Shown: positions 52,987 through 62,475, counted from the stretch's first letter. The stretch: 64,000 bases of DNA from Eubacterium sulci ATCC 35585 (GCA_001189495.1 CP012068.1:434001-498000); one strand, 5' to 3'. Numbers and translations: made by a program. Notes: generated from the sequence alone by a model not told the origin.

Positions 52987-53804
52987 AATATCTCTTAAAA
53001 GCTATTGGCCTGTCTAAATCAACTTATTATTTCGAGATTAACAAATCAGATGTAGTTGCTGATCGCAATGAAGAATTACTGATTGTTATTAGAGAAATAT
53101 TTGAAGAAAACAAGCATAGATATGGTGTTCGTAGAATTTATCATGAATTACTAAATCGTGGATATCATGTAAATCATAAGCGAGTTCAACGCCTTATGCA
53201 TGAAGCAGGATTAGCTGGTAAGCGTCCAAAGGAAAAATATCATTCTTATAAAGGCGAAGTAGGTAAGATTGCTGATAATGTAATAAATAGGGATTTCAGT
53301 ACAACAGCACCATTGCAGAAATGGACAACAGATATATCTCAGTTTAACTTTTCATGGGGGAAATGTTACATATCGCCTGTATTGGATATGAATACAAATG
53401 AAATTATCTCATATGATTTGTCCAAAAGCCCTAATCTTGAGCAGATAGAAAGAATGCTTGATAAAGCTTTTGATAAGTTTCCTTCTGTTGAAGGCTTAGT
53501 ATTTCATTCGGATCAAGGTTGGCAGTATATGCATGCCCATTTTAGAAATACCTTACAGAAACACGGTATTGTACAGTCTATGTCGCGAAAAGGTAATTGT
53601 TATGATAACTGTATAATGGAAACCTTCTTCGGAAGACTAAAGAATGAGATGTATTATGGCTATGAGAAAGATTATTCCTCCTTCGAAGAGTTTTCAAAAG
53701 CTATTGATGAATATATAGATTATTATAATAACAAAAGAATCCAAGCAAAAACAAAATGGATGCCACCTGTAAAGTACAGGATCGCATCCATGTGTTCAGC
53801 TTAA
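52917..53804 (+). CDS. IS3-family OrfB (integrase-core transposase)
   Basis: The frame begins at ATG 52917, but the natural product is probably the OrfA-OrfB fusion joined by -1 slippage near 52940. A helical HTH_21-like region (YGVRRIYHELLNRGYHVNHKRVQRLM) precedes the DDE core: first Asp in WTTDISQF, second in VFHSDQGWQY, Glu in METFFGRLKNEMYY. The frame is intact, so the element may be active, which fits a recent insertion into the transporter gene. Confidence 0.92.
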   Translation: MGCGTQGEKAAIIKELREKGYQLKYLLKAIGLSKSTYYFEINKSDVVADRNEELLIVIREIFEENKHRYGVRRIYHELLNRGYHVNHKRVQRLMHEAGLAGKRPKEKYHSYKGEVGKIADNVINRDFSTTAPLQKWTTDISQFNFSWGKCYISPVLDMNTNEIISYDLSKSPNLEQIERMLDKAFDKFPSVEGLVFHSDQGWQYMHAHFRNTLQKHGIVQSMSRKGNCYDNCIMETFFGRLKNEMYYGYEKDYSSFEEFSKAIDEYIDYYNNKRIQAKTKWMPPVKYRIASMCSA

Positions 53805-54255
53805 TTCGCTAATGAATGTGTCCAGGATTCTGGGTACATATCAAACTCCGACATCTGCAGATGGTGTACTTTTTAGCAGTTTGCTCAAAAAGTAGGCGAT
53901 AATTGGCATAATAGTAAAGAAAAGACCTGCTCCAATAAGTACGGTTATAGTATCCTTAAATAACTCGTGGTTAAGTGTTCCTGTTGCCATAGCGTGAAGA
54001 ATCATCGCAGGCGATGTAATCAGGATTAAAAGGTCAACGAGATATTTGTTGGATTCGGCGGGCAGTATACCACGCTTATTTGCAAATAAGCCAACGAAGA
54101 TCATTGCAAAGATGACCATGATTTTTATTAAGATTGTAAGCATGATTCTCCTTAAATTTTCATTGTAATGATATGTATTATAGCATAAAATATTTATAAG
54201 AAAAAGTTTTGATACAACATGTTTTTACTGAGAAAATCTAATTAAGAGGTGGTAT

Positions 54256-54696
54256 ATGGGAAATATAAAGAACCATTACATATATAAGTACGCAATGAGA
54301 AGACTGAAGAAGAAGTGCTCGCTTAAACCCGAATTAAGCCGTGTAAGTGATGAGCAAAAGGTGAAAATATGCAAGACTGTGGCAAAAAGAGTGCGAAGCA
54401 TTGCCATAGTAATTGGTATTATATATTTTATTTTGATGAGCGTGCTAAATATGCTTGCTGTAATGTATCCTTACAGCAGTCCGTTTGTTACATGGTATAT
54501 AGATCGTTTTGAATCCGTGATGCCACTTACCCAATACGGCAGGCTATATAGTAGAGCAAACATATTAAGCATGTTGATATTGCTAATTCCGGTGATTTTA
54601 ATAATTGCAGGACCGCTTTTTATTTTGATACTTCTCATTACAGACATTGAGCTTAATAAGGAACTGAGGGAGCATTTTGGAGACCTTGACGAATAG
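54256..54696 (+). CDS. Small membrane protein of unknown function
   Basis: 146 residues. A basic, helical N-terminal part (KYAMRRLKKKCSLKPELSRVSDEQKVKICKTVAKRVRS) is followed by two membrane helices (about 50-70 and 100-125) and an acidic tail. No family is recognised. An AAGAGGTGG precedes the ATG. It lies 63 bases before the hydroxy-acid oxidase gene. Confidence 0.65.
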   Translation: MGNIKNHYIYKYAMRRLKKKCSLKPELSRVSDEQKVKICKTVAKRVRSIAIVIGIIYFILMSVLNMLAVMYPYSSPFVTWYIDRFESVMPLTQYGRLYSRANILSMLILLIPVILIIAGPLFILILLITDIELNKELREHFGDLDE

Positions 54697-54759
54697 AGAA
54701 ACTGTGTGATTTGACATAAGTATCTAAGTTTGGTAAATTTGAATCGGAGGACGAAATAT

Positions 54760-55743
54760 ATGGGGAATTTATGTAAGCTATGCAAGGTTTGCGACGGCAG
54801 GGCCTGTAGAAATACCATTCCTGGTCCAGGGGCAAAGGGAACTGGCGATGTCGCAATTAGAAACTTTGATAAGTGGCGCGATATACGCGTAAATATGGAC
54901 ACTTTAGTGGAGAAAAAGCAGATAAGTACTGATTTTAAGCTTTTTGGGAAAGAGTTTTCTGCCCCAATTTTCGCAGGTCCAATAGGCGCAGTAAGGATGC
55001 ACTATAGTGATGAATACGACGACAGAAGCTTTAACAAGGTTTTGATTAAAGCCTGTAATGAAGCAGGCATTGCAGCCTTCACAGGAGATGGAATGGATGA
55101 CGACCAGATGGTTTCAGGATGTGAGGCGGTTAAAGAAGCTGACGGACGCGGAATTCCAACGATTAAGCCGTGGAATCTCGAGATGATTAAGAAGAAAATT
55201 GAGCTTACTAAGGAGGCTAATGCCTTTGCGGTAGCGATGGATATAGATGCTGCAGGACTTCCATTTTTGAAGAATTTTACTCCTCCAGCAGGAAGTAAAT
55301 CAGTTGAGCAACTTAGAGAAATCGTTGAACTTCTCGACGTACCTTTCATAGTAAAGGGAATAATGACACCTAAAGCTGCGTTAAAGGCAAAGGAAGCGGG
55401 GGCCAGTGCCATAGTTGTGAGCAATCACGGTGGCAGAGTCCTTGATCAGTGTCCAGCGACAGCAGAGGTTTTAGAGGATATAGTTAAGGCAGTTGACGGC
55501 TCGATGAAGATTTTCGTTGATGGCGGTATTAGAACAGGTGTTGATGTTTTCAAAGCACTAGCGCTTGGAGCAGATGCCGTTATCATAGCAAGACCTTTTG
55601 TAAGCTCTGTATATGCAGGAGCAGGCGAAGCCGTAAAGGAACTTGCCGAAAAGCTGAAGCACGAACTAGAGGATACCATGGCTATGTGCGGAGCCTATTC
55701 GCTTGAGGACATTAGTCGTGACATGGTAAGTGTTTTTAAATAA
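54760..55743 (+). CDS. FMN-dependent alpha-hydroxy-acid oxidising protein
   Basis: 327 residues forming a TIM-barrel flavoenzyme. The FMN site is visible in FAGPIGAVRM, the active-site VVSNHGGRVLDQCPAT (His-Gly-Gly-Arg-x-Leu-Asp) and the phosphate loop IFVDGGIRTGVDVFKALALGADAVIIARP. The family includes L-lactate oxidases and dehydrogenases and glycolate oxidase. The N-terminus has extra cysteines (CKLCKVCDGRAC) that are not part of the classical fold and might bind metal. ATG 54760 follows GGAGG at nine bases. Confidence 0.9.
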   Translation: MGNLCKLCKVCDGRACRNTIPGPGAKGTGDVAIRNFDKWRDIRVNMDTLVEKKQISTDFKLFGKEFSAPIFAGPIGAVRMHYSDEYDDRSFNKVLIKACNEAGIAAFTGDGMDDDQMVSGCEAVKEADGRGIPTIKPWNLEMIKKKIELTKEANAFAVAMDIDAAGLPFLKNFTPPAGSKSVEQLREIVELLDVPFIVKGIMTPKAALKAKEAGASAIVVSNHGGRVLDQCPATAEVLEDIVKAVDGSMKIFVDGGIRTGVDVFKALALGADAVIIARPFVSSVYAGAGEAVKELAEKLKHELEDTMAMCGAYSLEDISRDMVSVFK

Positions 55744-55759
55744 TTGAGATGGAGAAAGA

Positions 55760-56362
55760 ATGAAAACTATAATCGCTGCGTCGAGAAACGAGCACAAGAT
55801 AAAGGAGATAACTGCAATTACTGAGAAGTACGGCATGAAGGTTATTTCAAGGGATGATGCTGGAATACCTCATTTTGAGATAGAGGAAGACGGTGACACC
55901 TTTGAGGAAAACTCCTACAAAAAGGCGTATGAGATAATGAAGTATTCCAATGAGATAACGATAGCCGATGATTCAGGGCTAGAGGTTGATTATCTCAATG
56001 GAGAGCCAGGCGTCTACTCGGCAAGATATGCAGGGGATAATGCTGATGATAAGAAGAATAACGAGAAGCTCCTTTGCATGTTAGATGGCGTGACCTACAC
56101 AGATAGACGCGCGAAGTTTGTTTCTGTTATAACCATAGTTTTTCCTGATGGGGAGACTCTTGTGGCAAGGGGAGAGTGCCCTGGCCACATAATAGATAGA
56201 GAAGAAGGAGAGTTTGGTTTTGGCTATGATCCACTGTTTATCCCTAACGGATATCAGAGGACATTTGCTCAAATGGATGCAGAGACAAAGAACAAAATCA
56301 GCCATAGAGCAAAGGCGCTTGAAGAAATGGAGAGATTGCTGAGTGAAAGAGGCGGGATTTAG
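55760..56362 (+). CDS. rdgB: XTP/dITP diphosphatase (RdgB/HAM1 family)
   Basis: 200 residues with the family signatures IIAASRNEHKIKEI at the start, IADDSGLEVDYLNGEPGVYSARYAG and GEFGFGYDPLFIP. It hydrolyses non-canonical purine triphosphates so that they are not built into DNA. It lies 16 bases after the oxidase gene and close to the YihY gene, so the three may be co-transcribed. Confidence 0.95.
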   Translation: MKTIIAASRNEHKIKEITAITEKYGMKVISRDDAGIPHFEIEEDGDTFEENSYKKAYEIMKYSNEITIADDSGLEVDYLNGEPGVYSARYAGDNADDKKNNEKLLCMLDGVTYTDRRAKFVSVITIVFPDGETLVARGECPGHIIDREEGEFGFGYDPLFIPNGYQRTFAQMDAETKNKISHRAKALEEMERLLSERGGI

Positions 56363-56375
56363 AAACAGTGAGCAC

Positions 56376-57194
56376 ATGACTCTCAAGAAAAAGTTTTTCC
56401 GAATGATCTACCTAGGCATCAAAGAGTATCAGGATCCATATTATCAAGGAATTCCAGAACAGATAGCCTTCTATTTCATATTATCAATTTTCCCAAGCAT
56501 AGTTCTGCTCACGCAGCTACTAGGCGTTTTTAATCTGTCTATAGATTTGCTGCAGAACTGGTTTGAGAAGAATTTTTCTAGTGAAGCTATGGTATTTCTG
56601 AACAAAATTTTTGAGTTCAGGCCACAGACGACAACAAACTTTTTCCTAATTATAATGGCCATTTGGGCGGCCTCAAGGATACAGTTTACGCTGCTGAGAG
56701 TGCTGAATTACAGCTATTCTGATGGGCAGGATTTCGGAAACTTTTGGCTTGATAGACTTCGCTCGATGATGGCTGTAGTAGTTACAGTAATAGCGATGGT
56801 ATTCATATTCATAGTTCTCGGATACGGAGAGCTAGTCCTAGAATTTTTGGCAACTCACTTGCAGATAAACAGCAGGCTCGACTGGATATGGACCTTCCTT
56901 CGCTGGCCTATTGCAGGAGCGCTATATTTTTTCCTTATATTCATGAACTACTACATGCTGCCAAAGTGTAAGCTAAAAGCAAGAAGTGTTGTTCCAGGAA
57001 CCATTTTCTGCGCAGTTGGAATGCTACTAGTTACAATCTTTTATTCAAGATATACAACAAGGGCAGTGACAAACAACATCCTTTACGGATCTATGGCCAG
57101 CTTATCGATTTCGATGTTTTGGCTATACTTTGTTTCATGGGTGTTTGTTCTAGGAATCATTCTAAACAAGGTTTGGGCTGATATGAAGGAATAA
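56376..57194 (+). CDS. YihY/BrkB-family membrane protein
   Basis: About 272 residues with six membrane helices. Typical motifs are AFYFILSIFPSIVLLTQLLGVF near the N-terminus, ASRIQFTLLRVLNYSYS in the middle and a C-terminal YGSMASLSISMFWLYFVSWVFVLGIILNKVW. The function of this widespread family is unsettled. I chose ATG 56376; an in-frame GTG at 56343 would overlap rdgB by 20 bases and cannot be excluded. Confidence 0.87.
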   Translation: MTLKKKFFRMIYLGIKEYQDPYYQGIPEQIAFYFILSIFPSIVLLTQLLGVFNLSIDLLQNWFEKNFSSEAMVFLNKIFEFRPQTTTNFFLIIMAIWAASRIQFTLLRVLNYSYSDGQDFGNFWLDRLRSMMAVVVTVIAMVFIFIVLGYGELVLEFLATHLQINSRLDWIWTFLRWPIAGALYFFLIFMNYYMLPKCKLKARSVVPGTIFCAVGMLLVTIFYSRYTTRAVTNNILYGSMASLSISMFWLYFVSWVFVLGIILNKVWADMKE

Positions 57195-57241
57195 TCAGCG
57201 TTTTGGTATTCTAAAGCTGAGTTAATGAAAGGAAATAAGAT

Positions 57242-58708
57242 ATGAAACGGAAGCACTCAAATGTAAGTAGGAAGTGTGCTGGTCGCATAAGTGATATGCT
57301 TGAATCTATGAATAGAGGTGAAAAATATCTTACACCAATTTTTGGAACAGAAGCTAGTAATATCGAGATGCCAAACAAAAAAATCAATATGGATCCTGTT
57401 CCTCCACAGCTTGCTGCCGAAATGATTAGGGGATATCTCAAAACGGAAGGAAATGCAACGCAGAATCTTGCAACCTTCTGTCAAACTTATATGGACCCAG
57501 TAGCCGCAGAGCTAATGGCTGAAAACTTTGAGAAAAATGCGATTGATAAGGATGAATATCCAATGACAGCAGATTTGGAAAATCGCTGTGTGGAAATTAT
57601 AGGGAATCTATGGAATGTCAATCAAAATGAAGAACCAATAGGTACATCTACAGTTGGGTCGTCTGAGGCTTGTATGCTAGGTGGTTTAGCTATGTTATTC
57701 AGATGGAAGAAGCTTGCAGACAAAGCAGGAATTGATAGGTGTAAAAGACGACCTAATCTTGTAATTTCAGCAGGATATCAGGTTTGCTGGGAGAAGTTTT
57801 GTAGATATTGGGATATTGAAATGAGAACGGTGCCTATAGATATGGAACACCTATCTCTTAATATGGATACAGTAATGGACTATATCGATGATTATACAAT
57901 AGGTGTAGTCGCAATCTTAGGCATTACTTATACAGGTAAATATGATGATGTCAAAGCTTTAGATAAGCTAGTTGAAGAGTATAATCAAAATCACAAAAAT
58001 CTACCTATCCGTATACATGTTGATGGAGCATCGGGGGGAATGGTTACACCTTTTATCGAGCCAGAACTTGAATGGGATTTTAGACTAAAAAATGTATGGT
58101 CCATTAGCACCTCTGGCCATAAATACGGACTTGTATATCCTGGAGTAGGCTGGATAATATGGAGGGGTAAAGAGGCACTGCCAGAGGAACTAATATTTTG
58201 GGTAAGCTACCTTGGAGGTGAGGAAGCTACAATTGCTATTAACTTTTCACGAAGTGCATCTCAAATTGTAGGTCAATATTACATGTTAATGCGCAATGGA
58301 TTTAGTGGGTATAGAGAGATTCATCAGCGAACCATAAATGTGGCACGCTACATGGCAGAAGAGATAGAAAAGATGGGTATCTTTGAAGTCATAGAAGATG
58401 CAAAACAGATTCCGATTGTATGCTGGAAGCTAAAAGATGAAGCATGTGTTGACTGGAATCTCTATGATCTTGAAGACCGTTTGCGTATGCATGGCTGGAT
58501 GATTCCAGCATACCCTATGCCTGAGAATATAGAGGATATAGACGTGCAAAGGCTTGTTATTCGCCAGGACTTTGGAATGCAGTTAGCTGTTCTTTGCATA
58601 AGCGAGATGAAAAAACAGATTGAAATTCTAAATGGATCAAGAATCGTGATTCGCGATGATACCGATGAAGGAAAACCAGGCAAGTGCTTTGACCATAGTG
58701 GCAGATAG
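57242..58708 (+). CDS. gadB: Glutamate decarboxylase
   Basis: 488 residues, a group II PLP decarboxylase. The cofactor lysine is in SISTSGHKYG, the aspartate that contacts the PLP ring is in IRIHVDGASGGM, and FGTEASNIEMPNKK and TVGSSEACMLGGLAM match bacterial GadA/GadB. It converts glutamate to GABA using a proton, which gives acid resistance when coupled to a GABA antiporter. No antiporter gene is adjacent here. AAAGGAAAT precedes the ATG and a strong terminator follows. Confidence 0.94.
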   Translation: MKRKHSNVSRKCAGRISDMLESMNRGEKYLTPIFGTEASNIEMPNKKINMDPVPPQLAAEMIRGYLKTEGNATQNLATFCQTYMDPVAAELMAENFEKNAIDKDEYPMTADLENRCVEIIGNLWNVNQNEEPIGTSTVGSSEACMLGGLAMLFRWKKLADKAGIDRCKRRPNLVISAGYQVCWEKFCRYWDIEMRTVPIDMEHLSLNMDTVMDYIDDYTIGVVAILGITYTGKYDDVKALDKLVEEYNQNHKNLPIRIHVDGASGGMVTPFIEPELEWDFRLKNVWSISTSGHKYGLVYPGVGWIIWRGKEALPEELIFWVSYLGGEEATIAINFSRSASQIVGQYYMLMRNGFSGYREIHQRTINVARYMAEEIEKMGIFEVIEDAKQIPIVCWKLKDEACVDWNLYDLEDRLRMHGWMIPAYPMPENIEDIDVQRLVIRQDFGMQLAVLCISEMKKQIEILNGSRIVIRDDTDEGKPGKCFDHSGR

Positions 58709-58726
58709 GCCAACAAAAAGAAAAAA

Positions 58727-58767
58727 CCGCTATGCATGCAAGATTGCATGTATAGCGGAATTTTTTT
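58727..58767 (+). terminator. Terminator of gadB
   Basis: CCGCTATGCATGCA and TGCATGTATAGCGG pair around a four-base loop, followed by seven Ts. Confidence 0.9.
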
Positions 58768-58813
58768 ATCAAAATTTGATGCCAAAGTCAAAACCTGATG
58801 TTAAATAAAACTA

Positions 58814-59977
58814 TCAGTCTGTCGTCAAAACGCGAACGCGTAGGACTTCTGGAACCTTTGGAATCTCTGTAATCTCATCATCTGTTGCAACTAGTGCGTA
58901 GCCGTATTCACCGCGTGTAGCACCTGCGATAGCCGTGATATTCTTATCTGCGAACATTGCGGCAGCAAGCTTTGCTGGGTATGGCTCGTTCTTCGTTATG
59001 AGTGCAACTCTAGTCTGAGTTCCGATAGGACCAAGGTCTACGGCAGGGAAGTTAACTGAGTTTCTAATATTTCCGTTCTCTAGGTAGTCCATGATTTCTT
59101 CTGCAGCCATCATTGCACAGTTATCTTCTGCTTCCTCTGTAGAAGCTCCAAGATGAGGCATGCAAACAACATCCTCTCTTCCGATAATGCCGTTTGTTGC
59201 AAAGTCAGTGATGTACTTAGAAATCTTTCCTGACTCTAAAGCTTCTATCATAGCGTCTTCGTCAACGAGCTTATCTCTTGAGAAGTTTAGGAATATAGCG
59301 CCTGGCTTGATGCATGAAAGAAGCTCAGCATTAAACATTCCATTTGTACTTGGAAGTGATGGAAGGTGAAGGCTGACATAGTCAGCTTTTGCTAGAGCAG
59401 CTTCAGGCTTAGTCTCTATCTTAACTGATGCGTTTAGACGGAGAGCTGAGTGTACTCCTAAATAAGGGTCATATCCTATTACATCCATACCGAGATCTGA
59501 TGCAGCATTACACACAAGGATTCCGATTGCACCAAGACCGAATACAGAGATTGTCTTTCCCTTTAGCTCACTTCCTGCGAACTTGCTCTTGCCTTTCTCA
59601 ACCTCTTTGCCGATGTTGTCGCTTTCTTTGCCAGCAAATGCATTTGTCCAAGCGATGGCCTTGTCTAGATTTCTTGCAGCTAAAACCAAGGCTCCGATTA
59701 TGAGCTCTTTAACCGCGTTTGCATTTGCACCAGGGGTATTGAAAACTACGATTCCCTGATCAGCGCATGATTCTAAAGGAATATTGTTTACTCCTGCACC
59801 AGCTCTTGCAATAGCAAGAAGTGATTCATCAAACTGCATATCGTGCATAGCCTGACTGCGCACGAGAACACCTGCAGAACCATCTATTCCGTTTGCGCCG
59901 TCTACTATCTCGTAGGCATCTGTAAAGCGGGCTAGACCCACCGGGGAAATTTTGTTGAGCGTTGAAATCTTATACAT
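58814..59977 (-). CDS. serA: D-3-phosphoglycerate dehydrogenase (SerA-type)
   Basis: 387 residues of the D-isomer-specific 2-hydroxyacid dehydrogenase family: the Rossmann motif VFGLGAIGILV, then LHLPSLPSTNGMF, INFSRDKLVDEDAM and the catalytic His region VVCMPHLGASTEEAEDN. The C-terminus keeps a short, apparently incomplete ACT-like domain. It oxidises 3-phosphoglycerate in the first step of serine synthesis. AGGAGG precedes the ATG. It is divergent from serC over a 189-base control region. Confidence 0.92.
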   Translation of the reverse strand: MYKISTLNKISPVGLARFTDAYEIVDGANGIDGSAGVLVRSQAMHDMQFDESLLAIARAGAGVNNIPLESCADQGIVVFNTPGANANAVKELIIGALVLAARNLDKAIAWTNAFAGKESDNIGKEVEKGKSKFAGSELKGKTISVFGLGAIGILVCNAASDLGMDVIGYDPYLGVHSALRLNASVKIETKPEAALAKADYVSLHLPSLPSTNGMFNAELLSCIKPGAIFLNFSRDKLVDEDAMIEALESGKISKYITDFATNGIIGREDVVCMPHLGASTEEAEDNCAMMAAEEIMDYLENGNIRNSVNFPAVDLGPIGTQTRVALITKNEPYPAKLAAAMFADKNITAIAGATRGEYGYALVATDDEITEIPKVPEVLRVRVLTTD

Positions 59978-60166
59978 TTATAGCCTCCTAAGCATTTATA
60001 TTTAATCCTAAAACTCCGATTGAAGCTTCACTGAAATATAGCACTAAAGTCATTCAAATTATTATAGCACTGGATTGCGTAGCTTTCAATATAGTGATAA
60101 AATAAGAAGGGTCTACAACTAGAAACTTAATTCAATTTATATAATATAAGCTAAAGGAGAAATAAC

Positions 60167-61249
60167 ATGGACAAAAGGGTTTTTAACTTCTCAGCAGGAC
60201 CATCCGTATTACCACTTGAGGTGATGGAGGATGCAGCAGCAAATTTAACTAATTACAAGGGCTGTGGACAGTCCGTTATGGAGATGAGCCATAGATCAAA
60301 GGATTTTCAGCAGATTATAGATGATGCTGAGGCAAATCTCAGAAAGCTTATGAACATACCTGACAATTACAAGGTTCTATTCCTTCAGGGTGGTGGAACG
60401 CTTCAGTTTTCGATGGTTCCGATTAACCTTTTGAGAAAATCAAAGAAGGCAGACTACATAGTAACCGGAAACTGGGCGAAGAAGGCGGCTGAAGAGGCTG
60501 AGAAATTCGGTGATATCAAGGTTATTGCAAGCTCCAAGGACGAGAACTACACATATATTCCTAAGGTAAAGAAAGAGGATATCAGAGAGGATGCAGACTA
60601 TGTTTACATCTGTTTCAACAACACTATCTTTGGATCACACTTCCCATATATCCCTGAGACGGGAGATATTCCGCTAGTTGCAGATATGTCGAGCTGCATA
60701 CTTTCAGAGGAAGTTGATGTGACTAAGTATGGATTAATTTATGCTGGAGCTCAGAAGAACATTGCACCAGCGGGAGTTACCATTGTTATTATCAGGGAAG
60801 ATCTTCTTGGATTTGCACCTGAGAACACTCCAATTTATCTAGATTATAAGACACATGCAGATAAGGATTCGATGTACAATACACCGCCTTGCTTTACGAT
60901 TTACATTGCAGGAGAGGTTTTTAAGTATCTTGACAGAATAGGCGGAATCAAGAAGATTCACGAGATTAATGTTAGGAAGGCAAATATGCTCTACGACTAC
61001 ATCGATTCGAGCAATTTTTACAAAGCACCAGTTCGCAAGGAAGATCGTTCACTAATGAACGTAGTCTTTGTTACAGGAGATGAGGCATTAGATAAGAAGT
61101 TCATCGCAGAGGCTAAGGAGAGAGGACTTATTAACCTTTCAGGTCATAGAATCCTTGGTGGAATGCGTGCAAGTATATATAATGCTATGCCTATTGAGGG
61201 CGTAGAAGCTTTGATAGAATTCATGAAAGAATTTAAGGAGGCTAATTAA
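60167..61249 (+). CDS. serC: Phosphoserine aminotransferase
   Basis: 360 residues starting RVFNFSAGPSVLPLEVMEDAA, with SVMEMSHRSKDF, FLQGGGTLQF and the PLP lysine in YAGAQKNIAPAGVTIVI. The C-terminus GHRILGGMRASIYNAMP is typical. It makes 3-phosphoserine from 3-phosphohydroxypyruvate and glutamate, directly after SerA. AAAGGAG precedes the ATG. Confidence 0.97.
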   Translation: MDKRVFNFSAGPSVLPLEVMEDAAANLTNYKGCGQSVMEMSHRSKDFQQIIDDAEANLRKLMNIPDNYKVLFLQGGGTLQFSMVPINLLRKSKKADYIVTGNWAKKAAEEAEKFGDIKVIASSKDENYTYIPKVKKEDIREDADYVYICFNNTIFGSHFPYIPETGDIPLVADMSSCILSEEVDVTKYGLIYAGAQKNIAPAGVTIVIIREDLLGFAPENTPIYLDYKTHADKDSMYNTPPCFTIYIAGEVFKYLDRIGGIKKIHEINVRKANMLYDYIDSSNFYKAPVRKEDRSLMNVVFVTGDEALDKKFIAEAKERGLINLSGHRILGGMRASIYNAMPIEGVEALIEFMKEFKEAN

Positions 61250-61251
61250 GT

Positions 61252-62475
61252 ATGAAGTATCTGATTGTAGTGCCAGACGGCTCAGGAGATGACGAAATTG
61301 CGTCATTGGGAGGCAAGACACCGCTTGAAGTATCTAACATACCTAACATTAATAAACTAGCAAGTAAGGCACTCGTTGGGATGGTTAGGACAATTCCGCC
61401 AGGAATTCCACCAGGAAGTGATGCAGCAAATTTAGGACTCATGGGATATGACGCAAGGACTGACCTTGCAGGTAGATCACCACTTGAGGTTATCAGCATC
61501 GGCATAGATATGGAGCCTGATGATGTTGCCTTTCGTACAAACTTCATCACGGTAAGTGGTGATGGAAGTTACGATGATATGACCATAGTAAACCACGATG
61601 CAGGCTGTATTTCATCAGAGGAATCAGCTGAGCTTATTGAGGCTTTGAACAAAGAGTTTGGCTCAGATAAGCTAAGATATTACACAGGAACTCAGTATAG
61701 ACATTGCCTTCTTGTGCACGATGGAAGAACGGACTATGAGACGGTACCTCCACATGACCATTTAGATAAGAGGGTTGGAGATTGGCTTCCTAAGGGTGAG
61801 GATGCAGAATTTCTCACCGATATGATGAGAAGAAGCTACGAGATAATGAACGAGCATCCGGTTAATCAGAAGCGTAGAGAGCAAGGTCTTATGCCAGCAA
61901 ACTCAATTTGGATATGGGGACAGGGAAAGAGACCTAATCTCGTTAACTTTGAGGATAAGTACTCAGTAAAAGGAAGTGTTATAAGCGCAATTGACCTTAT
62001 CAGAGGTATCGCTATGTACGCTGGACTTGGAACCGTTATCGTTCCAGGTGCGACGGGAAGCCTTGATACAAACTATGAGGGTAAGGCTCAGGCAGCGCTA
62101 GATCTCTTTGATGAAGGAAATGACTTTGTCTATGTACATGTTGAGGGACCTGATGAGTCATCTCATGCAGGATCGCTCGAGGACAAAATTGCATGCATAG
62201 AGAACATAGATTCAAGAATAGTAAAGCCTATAGTTGAGGGACTTAGAGAAAGAGGTGAGGATTTCAGAGTTCTCATTGCACCTGACCACAGGACGCCTCT
62301 TGCAATTCGCACGCACTCTAGTGACCCTGTTCCATTTGTTATCTACGATAGCAGAAATGAGCTTCCAGATGATGAGCGCAAGCAGTTTAATGAGCGTGCA
62401 GCTATAGCTACAGGTGTCTATGTTGATGAAGCATTTAAGCTAACGGACATGCTTTTTGAAAAGATGAAGTATTAG
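61252..62475 (+). CDS. ApgM-like cofactor-independent phosphoglycerate mutase (or homoserine kinase-like)
   Basis: 407 residues of the archaeal-type phosphoglycerate mutase branch of the alkaline phosphatase superfamily: MKYLIVVPDGSGDDEIASLGGKTPLE, GIPPGSDAANLGLMGYD with the phospho-accepting Ser, FVYVHVEGPDESSHAG and IAPDHRTPLAIRTHS supply the two-metal site. A bacterial subset has been annotated as a proposed homoserine kinase (TIGR02535-type). Starting two bases after serC, a phosphoglycerate mutase feeding serine synthesis makes sense, but the fused MetA-aspartokinase in this window keeps the other reading open. Confidence 0.87.
   Translation: MKYLIVVPDGSGDDEIASLGGKTPLEVSNIPNINKLASKALVGMVRTIPPGIPPGSDAANLGLMGYDARTDLAGRSPLEVISIGIDMEPDDVAFRTNFITVSGDGSYDDMTIVNHDAGCISSEESAELIEALNKEFGSDKLRYYTGTQYRHCLLVHDGRTDYETVPPHDHLDKRVGDWLPKGEDAEFLTDMMRRSYEIMNEHPVNQKRREQGLMPANSIWIWGQGKRPNLVNFEDKYSVKGSVISAIDLIRGIAMYAGLGTVIVPGATGSLDTNYEGKAQAALDLFDEGNDFVYVHVEGPDESSHAGSLEDKIACIENIDSRIVKPIVEGLRERGEDFRVLIAPDHRTPLAIRTHSSDPVPFVIYDSRNELPDDERKQFNERAAIATGVYVDEAFKLTDMLFEKMKY

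Larger units (their letters stand above)
52380..53838 (+). mobile_element. IS3-family insertion sequence (IS150 group)
   Basis: About 1459 bp with related ends: left TGTACCCCTTTTACTGGACA, right (complement) TGTACCCAGAATCCTGGACA. It contains overlapping orfA and orfB, as in IS3 elements that use a -1 frameshift. ATAT flanks both sides of the core GTACCC...GGGTAC, suggesting a 3-4 bp target duplication, but its exact extent is ambiguous. It lies opposite to the transporter it interrupts. Confidence 0.85.
51727..54143 (-). pseudogene. AEC-family transporter disrupted by an IS3-family element
   Basis: The N-terminal part (53841-54143; MLTILIKIMVIFAMIFVGLFANKRGILP..., about 100 residues after an AAGGAG site) and the C-terminal part (51727 to about 52377; ISVLMVVMTAVNTGFMGFPI onward, ~215 residues) are two pieces of one AEC transporter. 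They are separated by the IS at 52380-53838. The N-part runs into a TGA at the junction. Collapsing the apparent ATAT duplication leaves the halves out of frame, so there was a small extra change at the junction or earlier decay. The C-part could be translated alone from ATG 52368 but would lack the first helices. Confidence 0.87.
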
